Below, piece by piece: positions 10,579 through 23,200 of a stretch of 64,000 bases of DNA (positions are counted from its first letter, which is position 1; each line of letters starts with the position of its first letter). Below the pieces are notes generated by a model that was given only the letters and a program-made list of their open reading frames with translations, did not search any database and was not told the DNA's origin. The stretch covers positions 320,001-384,000 of the forward strand of contig JAFEMH010001242.1 of the NCBI GenBank assembly GCA_022495995.1. The letters are read 5' to 3'. This DNA is from Adenophora triphylla var. japonica (lineage: Eukaryota; Streptophyta; Magnoliopsida; Asterales; Campanulaceae). The position numbers and the translations under genes are program-made.

Positions 10579-13500
10579 CAAGTGCAACAAAGGTACCAAA
10601 ACTATTCTCGTTGTTTGGATTTCATACCTAAACTCATTTTCGTTGCAAACATACACCTCAACTGTTTTAATGCTCGTTCAAGGTACCTCGGGTTAACTCC
10701 ATCCATTTTTTCACGTTAAGTGGCCATGTGACATGCACGTGACTTAAATTTTAAGGATAAAATAGGAATATTGTCAAAATAAACACTTATAGGCCATTTG
10801 GTTAGGAGGCTTAAGACGGGATAACATTCATCAGGATTAATAAGGTTTATTAAGAGGGCGTTTGGTTGTAAATTAGGCATCCGGATAATTAAGCCGATTT
10901 ATTGGGATTAGATCTTAATCCCCTCACTAATTATACTGATCTCAGAGAAGTATTATTAATCCCTTCCATAATAATCCCCTCATTAATAATACTGCTAATC
11001 CTTATCCGACAACCAAACAAGCCCTTAGGGTTTTAGATGTAAAATAGTAAACTAAAATGTAAGTGGAGTTTTGATCTAAAAGGGCTCTTGTTTAATCACA
11101 TTAAACTATAGGAGCATAAATGAAAAAGGTACTCCCAACTCCCAACCCCTCCCTACCAGATTGCCCCACCCCTCTTCCTCACCATTCTCAAACTCCACCA
11201 CCATCATCCACCCTACCCCCACCATTTGCCACTCCCCTCGTCACACTAACCGCCACCCCCACCCCCCACATGCTACCTCCGCCTCATTTTTCTGACCGAC
11301 TGTTATCCCCCACTGCAGAACCTTCTATCTTTCTGTACTAGGTTTAAGGAAGAACTCATCTCACTTGCCCCTCTAAATCTCGTCTGGGCTTTGGGCCCCA
11401 ATGGATAGACCGAAAGTCGGATCTCTGACACCGCCCCTCCAATCCCTCTCTTAACGTTTCATATTAAGATCTGAAAATAATATTTTTTTCAATTTTTTTT
11501 TCTTCATGATTCTTAATTTTTTTCCTTATGAATCTTAATTATTTCCTTTTGAACAGAGAGTGGGATTTGATATTTTTAGTAGGAATTAGTTTTGGGTTGG
11601 ACTTGAGACACCGGTGAATGAGATTGGACAAAGAGAGTGTCTAAAGAGATCGTGGATGTCTGTCTTTGTCCATTAAGAGAGAGCCTCGGAGGTTCGTCAA
11701 TGTTGATACAAGCTCTTTCCGACGAACTCCGAATGGGGCAGACCTTCCCTTGCCTTGACCATAGAATAGAAATAGGATGAAATCTCCAATACCTCATCCT
11801 CAATTTCGTGTTACCCCCAATTATTCAGCCTAATTACTGAATATGGGACAAATTTTTGAAACTTTTGAAGCTTGGAATAATAACAATGGTAGTATGGCTT
11901 CAACACCAGTTGGGTCTCTTGTGTTCTAGTTGAAGAAGAAGAGTTAGGGAACAAACTAGGGTAGTTGAAATTAGTGAAGTGTTTAAGATTGAGTAGTAGG
12001 TTTTCTCTTAGATTTAGGCATTATAATTTGATAATATTCATAAAAAGCCCTTTATGTCAACATTTTAATTAACGTTTTACTTTAATATTTTACATTTAGA
12101 ACCTTTAGTATTTATTCTTCTTCAATTATAGATGAATTTTCTATTTTACCCTTGAATAAATAGGTTACATGGATGTCACATGACTATTTGACAGGAAAAT
12201 TAATGGAGGTAGTTCGAGGTACCTTGAACGAGTATAAAAAACAGTTGAGGAGTATTTTTGCAATGAAAATGAGTTTAATTATGAAATCCAAACAAGCTGA
12301 ATAGTTTGGGTACTTTTGTTACATTTTTTCCATATATATATACTTTCTTCAAGTGAGTGATAGGTATTGAAATATATATTCACATAATATTATGCTGGTA
12401 TCTTACACCTATTATTAATCAAGTAGCAGAGCTCAGCAGTGCTTTTGCAGTGTTGTTTAATAAGGGTGCACCCATGTAAGCTGGAAGGAAAGCCAGTAGC
12501 TTGCTTTACTTGCAGGCATCATGAGATAAAATTTTGAAGAACTAAGAAACATGTTAACTTATTGACTAGCCAAAACAACAATTTTAAGATGAATGTGTTA
12601 TAAGCTAGCAGATCTCAGATAATGAATAAACATATTCGTGAGACAATAAATGAATCCATAACAATAATAATTTGGAGAAAATTGTTTGAGATATTTATAG
12701 CACACACAAAGCAGATCTCGAAGTACACTGATAAGGAAATGTGTTCACGTCGAAATTGTGAACAGTAATAGGAAATGTGTTCACATAGGAAAGAATACTG
12801 AAAATTGTGGTGAGTGATACTGATGACCTTGCATTGGCCAAAAAGAGTTGTGAAAAGAAAATGATATTCTTGTAACCCTCTCCAAGTAGATGGGACAATG
12901 GCTTAGTGGAATCAGATTTGAGTTGTGTAACATTGTGCCATTCATGTGGAACTCATTCTATTTGGTTAAGTATTTTGGTGACTAAAAGGTTAATATAACA
13001 TTATAGCGTCTAGCAATAATAATAATAGCAAGATAACATTTTAATAAGAAGGAATACCACTTTAACGGTTAAAGAATACCAAATGACCTCATGAACATTT
13101 CCAGTGATAAATCACCTATGAAAGAAGGAATGTTTCCAGCAATAAGTGTTCATGAATATTTCTTAGGGGGCATCATTGGGAGCACACCATCAAATTTCAT
13201 GGCATTGCTACAGCCGCATGAACAGGTGGAATTTGCTTGAGGGATTTGTAACTTCTGGTCCATGTGTGGTCGTTATCATCTCTTGGATGTCTATGCTAAA
13301 AGTTTGAACTTTGGTATGAGATATTGGCAATTGTAATTTTGATCAGATGGGAATCATTGAATCATGTCGATGTAATCTCCATGATTCCATCTATTTATAA
13401 TCATTGAGGCTAAGATCTGAACATTTCAAGGCCCCTTTCAAGCATTTCAGGATACAGTATATAAAGCTACGTCACCTGAATCTTCTACAGTTGCAATATG

Positions 13501-16500
13501 AGAAGATCTTGATTCCATTCCCCCTTCATGTTGGGTATGGTCTCCATGATAGACATAGAGCTACAATTTTCTGTGTCCGGAGGTTAAACAAATTTCAGGT
13601 CCACTAGGGAGTCAACAGCTTTTATAGGTCCCACAGAACTACTCATTAGAAAAAGTATCTACGTGATTTGCTTACAACTGAAATCAAAAGCTCCAGAAGA
13701 AACTGCTTGTGGTTATTGTGGGTTATTCAACTTGCACTTAAGCAAGAATATACTACAAGATAGTTAATTCACCTATCATACAGCCACAATGGAAGCATTT
13801 TAAGGTGCATCTGACTACAGTGGCTTTTTGCACATGTAAATTCTTCGTGTTAGTGTGAGTATTAGTGATAAAGAGGTATGCAGATTGAGAAACTACATGT
13901 GCCATTTCATCTTTCTTTGATTACCTTACTTATAATTCACTGTGGTCAGTGTTTGGATAACCTATAATTTTTTTTTTTTGGGGGGGGGGATGGAAATGGA
14001 CAAGATCTGGATACTAATCTTGGAAAGTTAGCAAGGAAACTTTTCATAATGGAAAGTGTATGCACTCTCCAAAAAAAGTTAGCACCAGCTGGAATTCGGA
14101 AGTGATGTGATAATGAATCTTTCATCTTTAACTCATTCTTCAAACTTGCTGAATGTCTAAGGAGATGAGATTTTATATGGTTAATGGTGATTTTCTGAAG
14201 GTTTGTGGGCCTGTGACTTGTTTCCTGCAGATTTTTATGTTGATATGCTACCAAATGGTTGATCTAGTAGTTCCTCTGCGTCAATAGAGGAGATAAAGAA
14301 GCAAACATCTGAAGGCGCGTGTACCTTAAGTCGATTAACTACATCTAATGAACATGAAGGCATTTCGTTAGGTTAAGAGAATGATATGTTCCTTGCATTG
14401 TTTTCTCAACTGCTTAAGCTTTTATTGTGGATGAGCTGCAAATGGCTGTTCTTGAGGACTGGTTTCTCGTAGAGTTTGGGGTGCTGGATCAAGAATGCAC
14501 AAATAGAATGTACTTCTGTGTTGAAGGCCGAACTAGATGATCTTGGATATACTTGAAAACCCAAGTGTGTAAATGAATCTTAAGCTGCTTGCAGTTGCAG
14601 AACTGACTTGAGCTGGATTGAGACGCATTCCCACATGTATAGAATATGAATAGTAAGTTAATTGAGGGATCATTAAAATCAGCATTATAAAGCGAAATTA
14701 TCCTGCATAAACATTTGTCAGTTCATCATTGTAGTTTTGGATGATTTGATTCTGATGGATCCTTTAAGTTGGACATATGATATTCATCTTTGCATGTCTT
14801 GTACTCTTAATTGTGTATGTGTATGGTCTACTAATCCATGACACTGATAAATTTGTGCGTGTATTGGAGCAGCAACTCTAATCATATGAATCATTGGTGT
14901 GCTTTGTGCTTCTGTCGTGTGCTAACTTATGAGTAACTACCTTCTAACCTATGAACAAATCCCTTCTGAAGCTGAGTTGTATTCTCAACCTTTTTCATTG
15001 CTTGGATAGCCATTGTTGGAGACATCACTCCTTCAGATGGAGTCCCGAAGGAGGAAAAGAATCGACGAGAGCAGGAAGCACTAGCTCACATGTGCAAACT
15101 ACTAGGTGGAGGGTCTAGAGGTACATAATCTATTCTTATCCGAGCTCACATTCTCAGCCTGGATAATGTTGAATATGCTGTATTTACTTGTTTGCGGCTT
15201 GACATATTGCAGCTGAGGAGATACATGAGTTGTGGATGGAGTACGAAGGAAATTCGACTCTTGAAGCTAAGGTTGTCAAGGATTTTGACAAGGTATAGTT
15301 TATGATACAGTGTGGCTGTTGCAAACACATATGAAATTTTGTATGACTGCCCCTCTCTCTTTCTTTCTGTGGCGCTAAGGGAGTAGTGTTGGTGAGGTAG
15401 TGACGCAGAGAAATGGAGGTATTAAGATACTTCCATTGGTTGTTTGTGAATGTTTTGTATCAACTCAAGTAGCTTAATGTAAGCTTGTTATATTCTGGTA
15501 GATATTCAGGGTTCATTGAGATATGAATTGTATCAGCATAATGCCAGTGATTGATCTCTGGTGATACTATCACACAACCCCATGTAGTCCATTATTTATC
15601 TGTTTTCGCAGGTGATAAATATAGCTACATCTGTATGTTTGTGATCACTTCTTTCTGTGGGTGGAGTAGCAGTAGGTGTGGGGCAGGGGGTCGGGGGCTG
15701 GATGTGAAAGAGAAGTGGGTTACATGACATGTTTTAATACAGGCCAAGTAGGCAGAAACCGAAGGCATTCTCTCTCTCTCTCCCTCTTTTCTCGAAAGCC
15801 CTTGTTGTAATATAAACCTTCATTACATTCAAGCTCAGTAGTTGTTTTTTCAAGTACTTCATTTCCTGACATTGGTATTTCTTGTTCATTCAGTTGGAGA
15901 TGATACTTCAAGCACTGGAATATGAAAATGGTGAGTTTTATGTATGATATTGTATAATTACAACTAATTTTGATTGCAGATGTATGCATAACCCTCTGAT
16001 AATGGCTTGCTTTTATTTGAAAAGTTAGCATCTAACTGAAAATAACTACTGTAGATTTACTTTTATGCTCACTAATACATGTATAACGTATTATAGATAT
16101 TTATTTGTCGACATGGTAGTTTACTAGTTTTATATAGGTGCCTTTTCATCTCTGAAAATGTTTGAAATTGGATGGGTTTCTGAGCCTATGCTTTTGCATT
16201 GGCAACTAACGGTTCTGTTGGAACTTGCGACCTGACTTAGGCTCCGTTTGTTTGGGGGAAAATGTTTTCCGGAAAACATTTTCCCCATTTTCCGGTGTTT
16301 GTTTCGCACCGGAAAATTGAGAAAATGTTTTACGCTAAACATGTTTATCTCATTTTCCGGAAAATATTTTCATTTTTCGGAAAACATTTTGCAGGAAATC
16401 ATTTTCCGGAAAATGTTTTACGCTAAACAAACGGAGCCTTATTGACTTGGTTCCACAGTGTATGAGGTGATTGAATTTAATACAATCTTCAAATAGTTAT

Positions 16501-19284
16501 AACTAAGTCATGCAGGTAAAGAAAGGGTACCCTTAACATGCCGTCAAGCACTCACTGTAATTGATATCATTTCTTTCAACCTGCCATTTGTGTTAGGGTC
16601 TTTTTTTTCTTTGTTTATACTTGTGGTTACTATAAATCTGTGGATTCGCTCCTCTACTTCTGAAGAATATTTTTAGAAAGTTGAACTTTGTTACACCAAT
16701 TGCTTAAGTAAAGCATGAGGCTGTCTACCATACTTGGTCATCCTAAAGCTATTTCCTAGTATGACATAAAAAATTAGAGATTTTACCACCTCAAGGCGAT
16801 TTTACTAGAATCCTCTTACATTTACCGACTTCCAAACCTCCCAAAACTTAGGGGCATGTTACACAAAATTTATAAATATAATACAGAGTAGAATATCATA
16901 GCAGTTCAGATTTGTAAAGGATGCCTTCTATCCAAGTAACAGTTAAGTAGGCTCACCTTCCTAGCCCGTGCTGACGGCATGCAACATTTTGAGGTTGTGA
17001 TATTTCTCAACTAGACAGACTCGAGATACAAGTAACAGTTAAGTAGGCTCACCTTCCTAGCCCGTGCTGACGGCATGCAACATTTTGAGGTTGTGATATT
17101 TCTCAACTAGACAGACTCGAGATAACTAATATATGGTTTATTTGGTTTGTGAATACATGCCATACCAGGATACAGAGATCTTACTGATTCTTGAGGTCTT
17201 AAGAGTTAAAAGACTTTCTGCATTAATCAATAATCAGATTGATGGCAACTTTAATTATATTGTTTCATACCGAAGACCTTGTCATGATGAAATACCTTCA
17301 TAAACTTAATCTCAAGGAAGTAATTATCATATGCTTTTTGTTTATGCAGAGCAAGGCAAGGATTTGGATGATTTTTTTCAGTCTACTGCCGGTAAAGTAC
17401 CTTTTTTATATTATAATTTAATGAATTTCAGGTTTAAGTAGTGCATGTACTTCTGTTTTCTGGATGACTTTTGACAGCAGTGGTGAAGCCAGGATTTTTT
17501 AAAAGGGGGTTGGGATTATTTTTAGATGAAAATGTTACTCTTATGAGTGTATGATACTAAATGGATTTGATTAGAAGGGGTTCAAAATTATAACTTAGGG
17601 TAATTTATTTCTTGAAGAAAAGGGAGTCAAAATTAATTCTTGTATCGTTATTAGTGCTAAAAATATAAACTTTTCTAATTTTAAAAGTGGTGGAATGTTA
17701 AACTTTTAAAACACAAAGGTGGTCAATGACCACCTAGCCATCAACGTGGCTCCTCCACTGTTTGACAGTCACAGCGTATATGATTATCTCTGTTGCTCCT
17801 TGTTAACTGTAGCTGTAATATAATGGATTCCATATCTCTTGAGCTATAGATGTTAAAACATGAAAGTTCCATGCTAATGATGTCAGAGCCCTGGGGGGGG
17901 GTTGTTGAGGATTCGTTGCTTCATTGTGAGGCTAGAACAGGTCACGGGTCTCTAGTGAGGGGTTAGTGGTACTAACAGATTGGCTGGCTACCCCTTGGGA
18001 GTCAGACCGGTGGCTGGGGTCAAGGGGTGTAGTCTAGAAAGGCCTTTTATCATCTGACAACTTTCAGAAAACCCACACATTCCTATTAAAGTGGCATATG
18101 TAAACCCTTTTTAAAGTTTTGGATCTATTTAAGAAGAGAAGGGAACCATAATTTCTTTCTGTACACAATGCTTGGTGTAGAGAAAAGATATGGTGATTCT
18201 AAATGGAGTTGACTCCTTTCCATTACTTTTTTACCCATTTATGTCAATTCGCCATTGGATTGTTGCCACATAAGCAAGACAGGGAAGACAAATTGAATGG
18301 TGCATTGATGGAAACTGAGTGAAAAAATAATAGAGAGGATCCCAGTCCATATTATACCTGCTAAAAATGCGTTCTGCAAATCCTGGCTTTTCGGAGCTGA
18401 CAAATCTATCTTATGCCGTTGTTCCGTCAAGTTCATATTTACTCCCTCAGTCACATTAAGATGTTCCCATTTGGGTTACAAATACAATTGACAATAAATG
18501 ATTGGATGTTGTGTTTGTGGATCCCACTACTCATTAATTCAATACCCAATCATTTATTGCCAACTGTATCTGTAACCCAAATTTTGTAAACTTTCTTTGT
18601 AACTCTAGCATTGCTCTTTTAGCTGTCCCAAAAAAGATAGTCTCATTTCCAAATTTGTTAGGTTAAACTTCCTAATTTGCCAAGGAAAAAAAGGGAAAGA
18701 GGAGAGGATGAGAGCCAACCAAGTATAAAGAGGGAGTAATAAGTAAACCTCATTAAGGTTAATGATGGAAATGAAAACAAGTTCTTAAAATGTTTGTATA
18801 GTCAAATAGGACTATGGTTATGGGACGGAGTATATATGTTTAGGCTAGATTTTCTTTTTTTATGCACTGAAAACCGAGAAGGCACTTTATGAATATGGTT
18901 ATTTTTTTTTATTTGTTGATGTTTCTAGAAGAGTCCCTGATAACTTTTGCTGTATGTTATGAAATCCATACAGGTCATAGAGTGATTATTGCCATTTTCT
19001 TTCTAGTGATGCTTTGTTTGTACTCTCTCCGTCCCAAAATGAATGTCTAAAATTTAAAGAGCAAATTTGAATTTTTTTTGGACATTCATTTTGGGATAGA
19101 GGGAGTAGATAATAAGAGGTTATGAATGATCAAGGATGCTAATTATATGGTAACTCTGGGAACAAAGTATTTTAATGCTGATATCTACCCTTATCTTTGA
19201 ACTATAATTGCAGGTAAGTTCCAGACAGATTTGGGTAAAGCTTGGGCCTCAGAGATAGCCTCCAGAAGAAGAAAGAAGGATTAG
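9512..19284 (+). CDS. HDDC2: HD domain-containing 5'-deoxynucleotidase, HDDC2/YfbR type
   Basis: Exons: 9512-9730, 9815-9939, 10438-10475, 15010-15120, 15213-15292, 15894-15930, 17350-17391, 19214-19284; total 723 nt, 240 aa, all GT..AG and in phase. The family removes phosphate from deoxynucleoside 5'-monophosphates with a divalent metal. Metal-ligand pattern: H94 ([10 protein letters not shown]), H123-D124 (AIVHDIAE) and probably D190 (VKDFDK). The Ser/Pro-rich first 45 residues look like an organelle transit peptide; Met46 (MSSDAS) is an alternative start that would give a cytosolic form. The C-terminus is basic (RRRKKD). The 4.5-kb third intron and the last two introns are full of MITEs. 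Nothing is missing from the domain. Identification rests on motif recognition. Confidence 0.93.
10490..10576. repeat. Compound microsatellite (AC)n(AT)n
   Basis: A short AC run passes into about 36 uninterrupted TA repeats, starting roughly 15 bp after the third exon of the HDDC2-type gene. It is likely length-polymorphic. Confidence 0.95.
10583..12322. mobile_element. Foldback element with ~190-bp terminal inverted repeats
   Basis: The left arm (10583-10775, from GCAACAAAGGTACCAAAAC) matches the reverse complement of the right arm (about 12125-12322) over most of its length, with scattered mismatches. The core includes Pro-rich C-tracts, a small nested MITE and no recognisable transposase. 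Long inverted termini suggest a Mutator-like or foldback element. TA repeats flank both sides, so a target duplication cannot be read. Confidence 0.7.
10856..11024. mobile_element. MITE with GGGCGTTTGGTTG termini
   Basis: The ends are inverted copies: GGGCGTTTGGTTG on the left and CAACCAAACAAGCCC on the right (one inserted base). The interior is AT-rich with an internal inverted repeat of ATAATCCCCTCA-type segments. No clean target duplication; nested in the larger foldback element. Confidence 0.6.
16240..16438. mobile_element. Tourist-like MITE, TTA target duplication
   Basis: The termini GGCTCCGTTTGTTT and AAACAAACGGAGCC are perfect inverted repeats flanked on both sides by TTA, the target signature of PIF/Harbinger elements. 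The interior is made of inverted TTTTCCGGAAAA-type segments. It lies in intron 6 of the HDDC2-type gene. Confidence 0.88.
16933..17124. repeat. Perfect 96-bp tandem duplication
   Basis: 16933-17028 and 17029-17124 appear identical base for base. The block lies in intron 6 of the HDDC2-type gene. Confidence 0.93.
17478..17760. mobile_element. hAT-type MITE with perfect 8-bp target duplication
   Basis: Flanked by TTTGACAG at 17470-17477 and 17761-17768. The termini CAGTGGTGAAGCCA and TGGCTCCTCCACTG are imperfect inverted repeats. An 8-bp duplication and CAGTGG ends fit the hAT superfamily. It lies in intron 7 of the HDDC2-type gene. Confidence 0.9.
18442..18736. mobile_element. Stowaway MITE, 295 bp
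   Basis: The termini CTCCCTCAGTCACA and the degenerate GAGGGAG are flanked by TA on both sides. A long internal inverted repeat (GGGTTACAAATACAATTGAC against its complement near 18550-18590) is present. Intron 7 of the HDDC2-type gene. Confidence 0.75.
19023..19105. mobile_element. Short Stowaway MITE, 83 bp
   Basis: The CTCTCTCCGTCCCAAAATGA end is mirrored at the other end (GACATTCATTTTGGGA, then GGGAG). TA lies at 19021-19022 and 19106-19107. The element is almost entirely a hairpin. It lies about 110 bp before the last exon of the HDDC2-type gene. Confidence 0.92.
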
Positions 19285-20293
19285 GTTTTAGATGTTGTGC
19301 TATTTGGTGCCTGTTCTAGTTCCCATAGGAGCAGTTTCTGGGAATGTTGGTTATACATATTCATTGAGCTGGGTTTTGAACCATATGACATTCACCATTC
19401 ATATGGTTGGATGGTTTTTGAACTGTGGACAATCTTGATCAATTCAACATGTTGTAGGACCGAACTGCTGATTCTTGTACTTGCGTTTAACGAGTCATAC
19501 AGTTAATGGAAACCTCCATTATGTCATCTTCCTTGATTTGACTTTGACATCCGTATGATTGAGACCATCGCGGCAATGTCTCTGGTCGGTGACCATCGTG
19601 ATCATGTATGATTTCACGGCATAAAATCATAACTGCAGCAGTGCACTTCACTTTTCGCTTTTCACTTCACTTGAACGTATGAAGTAAAACCTCAAAAACC
19701 TCAAAGAAAAAAACATTGACAAGTCAACCGCAACACTTATATAATTTATGATATTTCTGAAGGGGATAATTGTTTACCCCAAATTCTGTATAGAAAACTA
19801 GAAAGAAAAACCTTCTAATTTTGCATACGCTTGTTACCTTCCCATCATTTTCATAGAGTGTTGATTTGAAATCCGAGCAATTAAGAGTGTAGATTTGAAA
19901 TTTGAGTGTTTCAAATGTAACTTTTATAATCTTAAGGGGTTACTGGTCATTTTGAAAAAATGTGTTCTGGAAGAGTCGAAATAAATCTAACGGAATAATA
20001 ATAATCTATAGTATAAATGAGAGAAGTTGTATAAATAGTAACAATTTTTTTTTTTCCCATTTTACTCTCAATCAATTAAGTTGTCCATTTTTCATTTTTA
20101 TCCTCACTTTTCCCATTGTATGAATAGTATAAAAAAAGTTCTGGAAGAGTCGAAATAAATCTAACGGAATCTATATTAATAATAATACTAGTACACAGTC
20201 GTCATTCTCCGTTCATATCCCGGCTCTCCGTCGTCAATCTCGTCTGTGGCGTTCGAGTTCCACGGCTGAAAGAGAGGTATTAGGAGGTTGAGA
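19285..20293. other. Intergenic: HDDC2 3' UTR, then TTC1 promoter region
   Basis: No further ORF is supported. A direct repeat of about 30 bp (TCTGGAAGAGTCGAAATAAA and following) occurs near 19966 and again near 20138. Between them is a segment beginning TCTATAGTATAAATGAGAG that resembles the 5' end of the Helitron at 24211, so a truncated Helitron insertion is likely. The transcription start of the next gene is probably near 20180-20280. Confidence 0.5.
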
Positions 20294-23200
20294 ATGGTGG
20301 TTCTGGAGCCTGTTCCTTCTACCAGCGAAGACGCTAGCCACCCCAATGTTAAACCTAAGCCATCAACGGCATCTTCCGACTCAGTCAAAGTACCAGTAAG
20401 TTCGTCTGACGATAAAGCAACAGCCGCCGGTTACGCCTCCGACGGCTTCGAGACCGCCAGTGATTCGGAAATCAATGACGAAGAAATTGGAGTTAACATC
20501 AATACTAATCAAAACGACAGCGTTCGGCACGAAGAGCAGCAGCAACAAAATCAAGACCAACCGCCTGTGGTGATGCCGCCAACGAAGGATCATCCTTTCG
20601 AAGATGCTCTCAATGATGATGAACTCAATCAGGTTCTTCCCTCACTAAATCACTTTGCAATTGATAAGATATTTAGTTTTATGTGACTGTGATGCACTCC
20701 TTTTGGTTGTTTATGTTTCATTTATTGGCAATTGGCTATATTTGTAGTTTTTCTTGCTACTATTTTCTTCAAATGTATGCTGATTATGCAGTATTGAGTT
20801 TCCTATATGCTGATTATGCAGTAGCTGAATAGATAGCTCTAAGAAACAGAAACTTGGCAATTAGTATTTATTTGTTTAGTGATGCAATTTTATGTAAAAG
20901 GAAAGGTCTTTAGTTCTGAAACTTGTAGCGCGTTAAAAGGATAATGATATCTTAATTGTTAACAGTTTTTTGTCCGAGGGAGACAAAAAAGAATAGTAAA
21001 GCTTGTAGTGTGGCACGAGAGGCAAGAGAGTGTCTGCTTGTCCAGGAGGAGATGTTGTAAATAGTATTGTACCGTAGATTCTATATTGATGGATGTCTGT
21101 TTTATTTTTATGGTGTTCATGAGACTGTATTGGGATCCTGTTTTCACCATTTTCTTATTTACTAGATCATTGTTGAATTAAGATGCCGAATGACATTGGT
21201 TTATCTTGTCAAGTTAATGTTCTATCTAAACCAACCTGACCCACATCTGAGTAGCCTTTAACAATTTTGAAAGAATTTTGTGCACCACTTGTGTTTATCT
21301 ACCTGAGCTAAAGAATAGTTGGATTTAAATATTATTCTTGCTTCAGTTAAAGATGTATATAGGGACAACCTTGGACAAATTCAGATTAAATGATATTTCA
21401 CCTGCTGACCCGCATCGAGTGTGTATTGGATTCCTGCTTTCTATTCTATTTCACCTCTTAGAATGTTTGATTGAAGATTAGGCGATGGCACATTTTTCCT
21501 TGGGAAAGGATGACTCCATCCTTTTCCGTATGGCTCAAAGTTGCATTATTTTTCTTCAATGCGATCAATGGTTGTATGCTATCAGATGATGCTGGGGTTT
21601 AAACTCCTTACCAACAGTTTACCGGAGAAAATTAATTCCAGAAACCAGAGAAAACAGAAAAAGCAATCACAGTTCCATTTTCTTTAAGCAGCTTGTGTGA
21701 TGGGAAATTCTTTTACAACAGTACCAAGTTAACAGATGAAAAGATGAATACCTACTTGAAGTCAGGATGTTTCAACCAAATTCTCTTCTTTTTGCTAATT
21801 ATCAGTTCTATTAATTGATTTTCATCTTTGTTCGGATTCTTCATATAGGTCGTGGTTGGTTTCCCTAACTTATGGGGAGTTGATACCTCTCAAACCAAAA
21901 TAGAAAAGATAAAAAGTCGATTTCTAGATATTGTGCTCCCTCTGTCCCACATGAAGAGGTGTGTATTCTTTTTGGGCAATCATTAGAAGATTAATTTTTC
22001 TATTTAGGCCATCATTTTTCAATCAATTGTTGATTTGGCTTGGGGAGCAATCGGAAATCGATCTTGTAAACTGTACTGCTTATTGCCACTTTGTGTTGAT
22101 CAATTCATCTTACCTTTTCTTTTTTGAAATGCAGAAAACACTGGCTCAGGTGAATGATGCAAAAGTCGAAGGCAATAAGTTATTTGTAGATGGGAAATAT
22201 GATGAGGCATTGTTGAAGTATGATTTGGCCTTACAACTAGCACCCGAGATGTCGTTATTCGTTGAAGTTCGTTCAATATGCCATGCCAATCGTGCTACAT
22301 GTTTTTCTAAACTGGTATGTGCTATCTTAGAGAAGAGATTTTCTGTCAGATTATTTTATCAAGCTATAATTGCATATTTGTTGAACACGCATGCTAGATG
22401 AGATTTGGTATATTGCATTTAGATGTTGAGAATTTGGTGCCAAATGACTAGGTTGGTGTCATTTGAATGAATTAGTTGTTGACACTTGGTTGCTATCTAA
22501 GTTGATGGGCAGCTGCCACTACTTACTGAGACCAAGTTCAAGCTACTTTCTCCTGAAGGTTGTCTTCAAGAAGTTAAGGGCAGCTTTTCTGTAAGAAGCA
22601 GCTGATGTTAACATAGGTGTCTGAATATTGCATTGCTGACACGTAACTATTTTTTTGTGTGCATAAACTACTGCTGCGACATGTTTTGGATATTTGAACT
22701 TGGGGCCAGAATAGTAAACTTAGCGAGATATTTAGAACTTGCTGATCTTTCTTTCTTCTTCTTCTTTTTTTTTTGTTGAAAGGAAACCATTTGATTTCAT
22801 ATTTCTTTGCGTTAAATTTTGTTCTCAATCTTTATAAACACAAAGAAGTTCAATCAAAAGGGAACCACAACCACTATGAGATATTGTGAGTCAGTTTTTG
22901 TAGCGTGACTGTCATCTGTAATCGTGCTATTGCTGCGTTCTTCTAGAAGTTAAGGACAGCTTTTGTGTAAGAAGCGGCTGATGTTAACATAGGTGTCTGA
23001 ATATTGCATTGCTGACACGTAACTGTTTTTTTTTTTTTTTGTGTGCATAAACTACTGCTGCGACATGTTTTGGATATTTGAACTTAGGGCCAGAATAGTA
23101 AGCTTAGCGAGATATTTAGAACTTGCTGTTCTTTCTTCTTTTTTTTTTTTTTGTTGAAAGGAAACCATTTGATTTCATATCTCTTTGCGTTAAATCTTGT

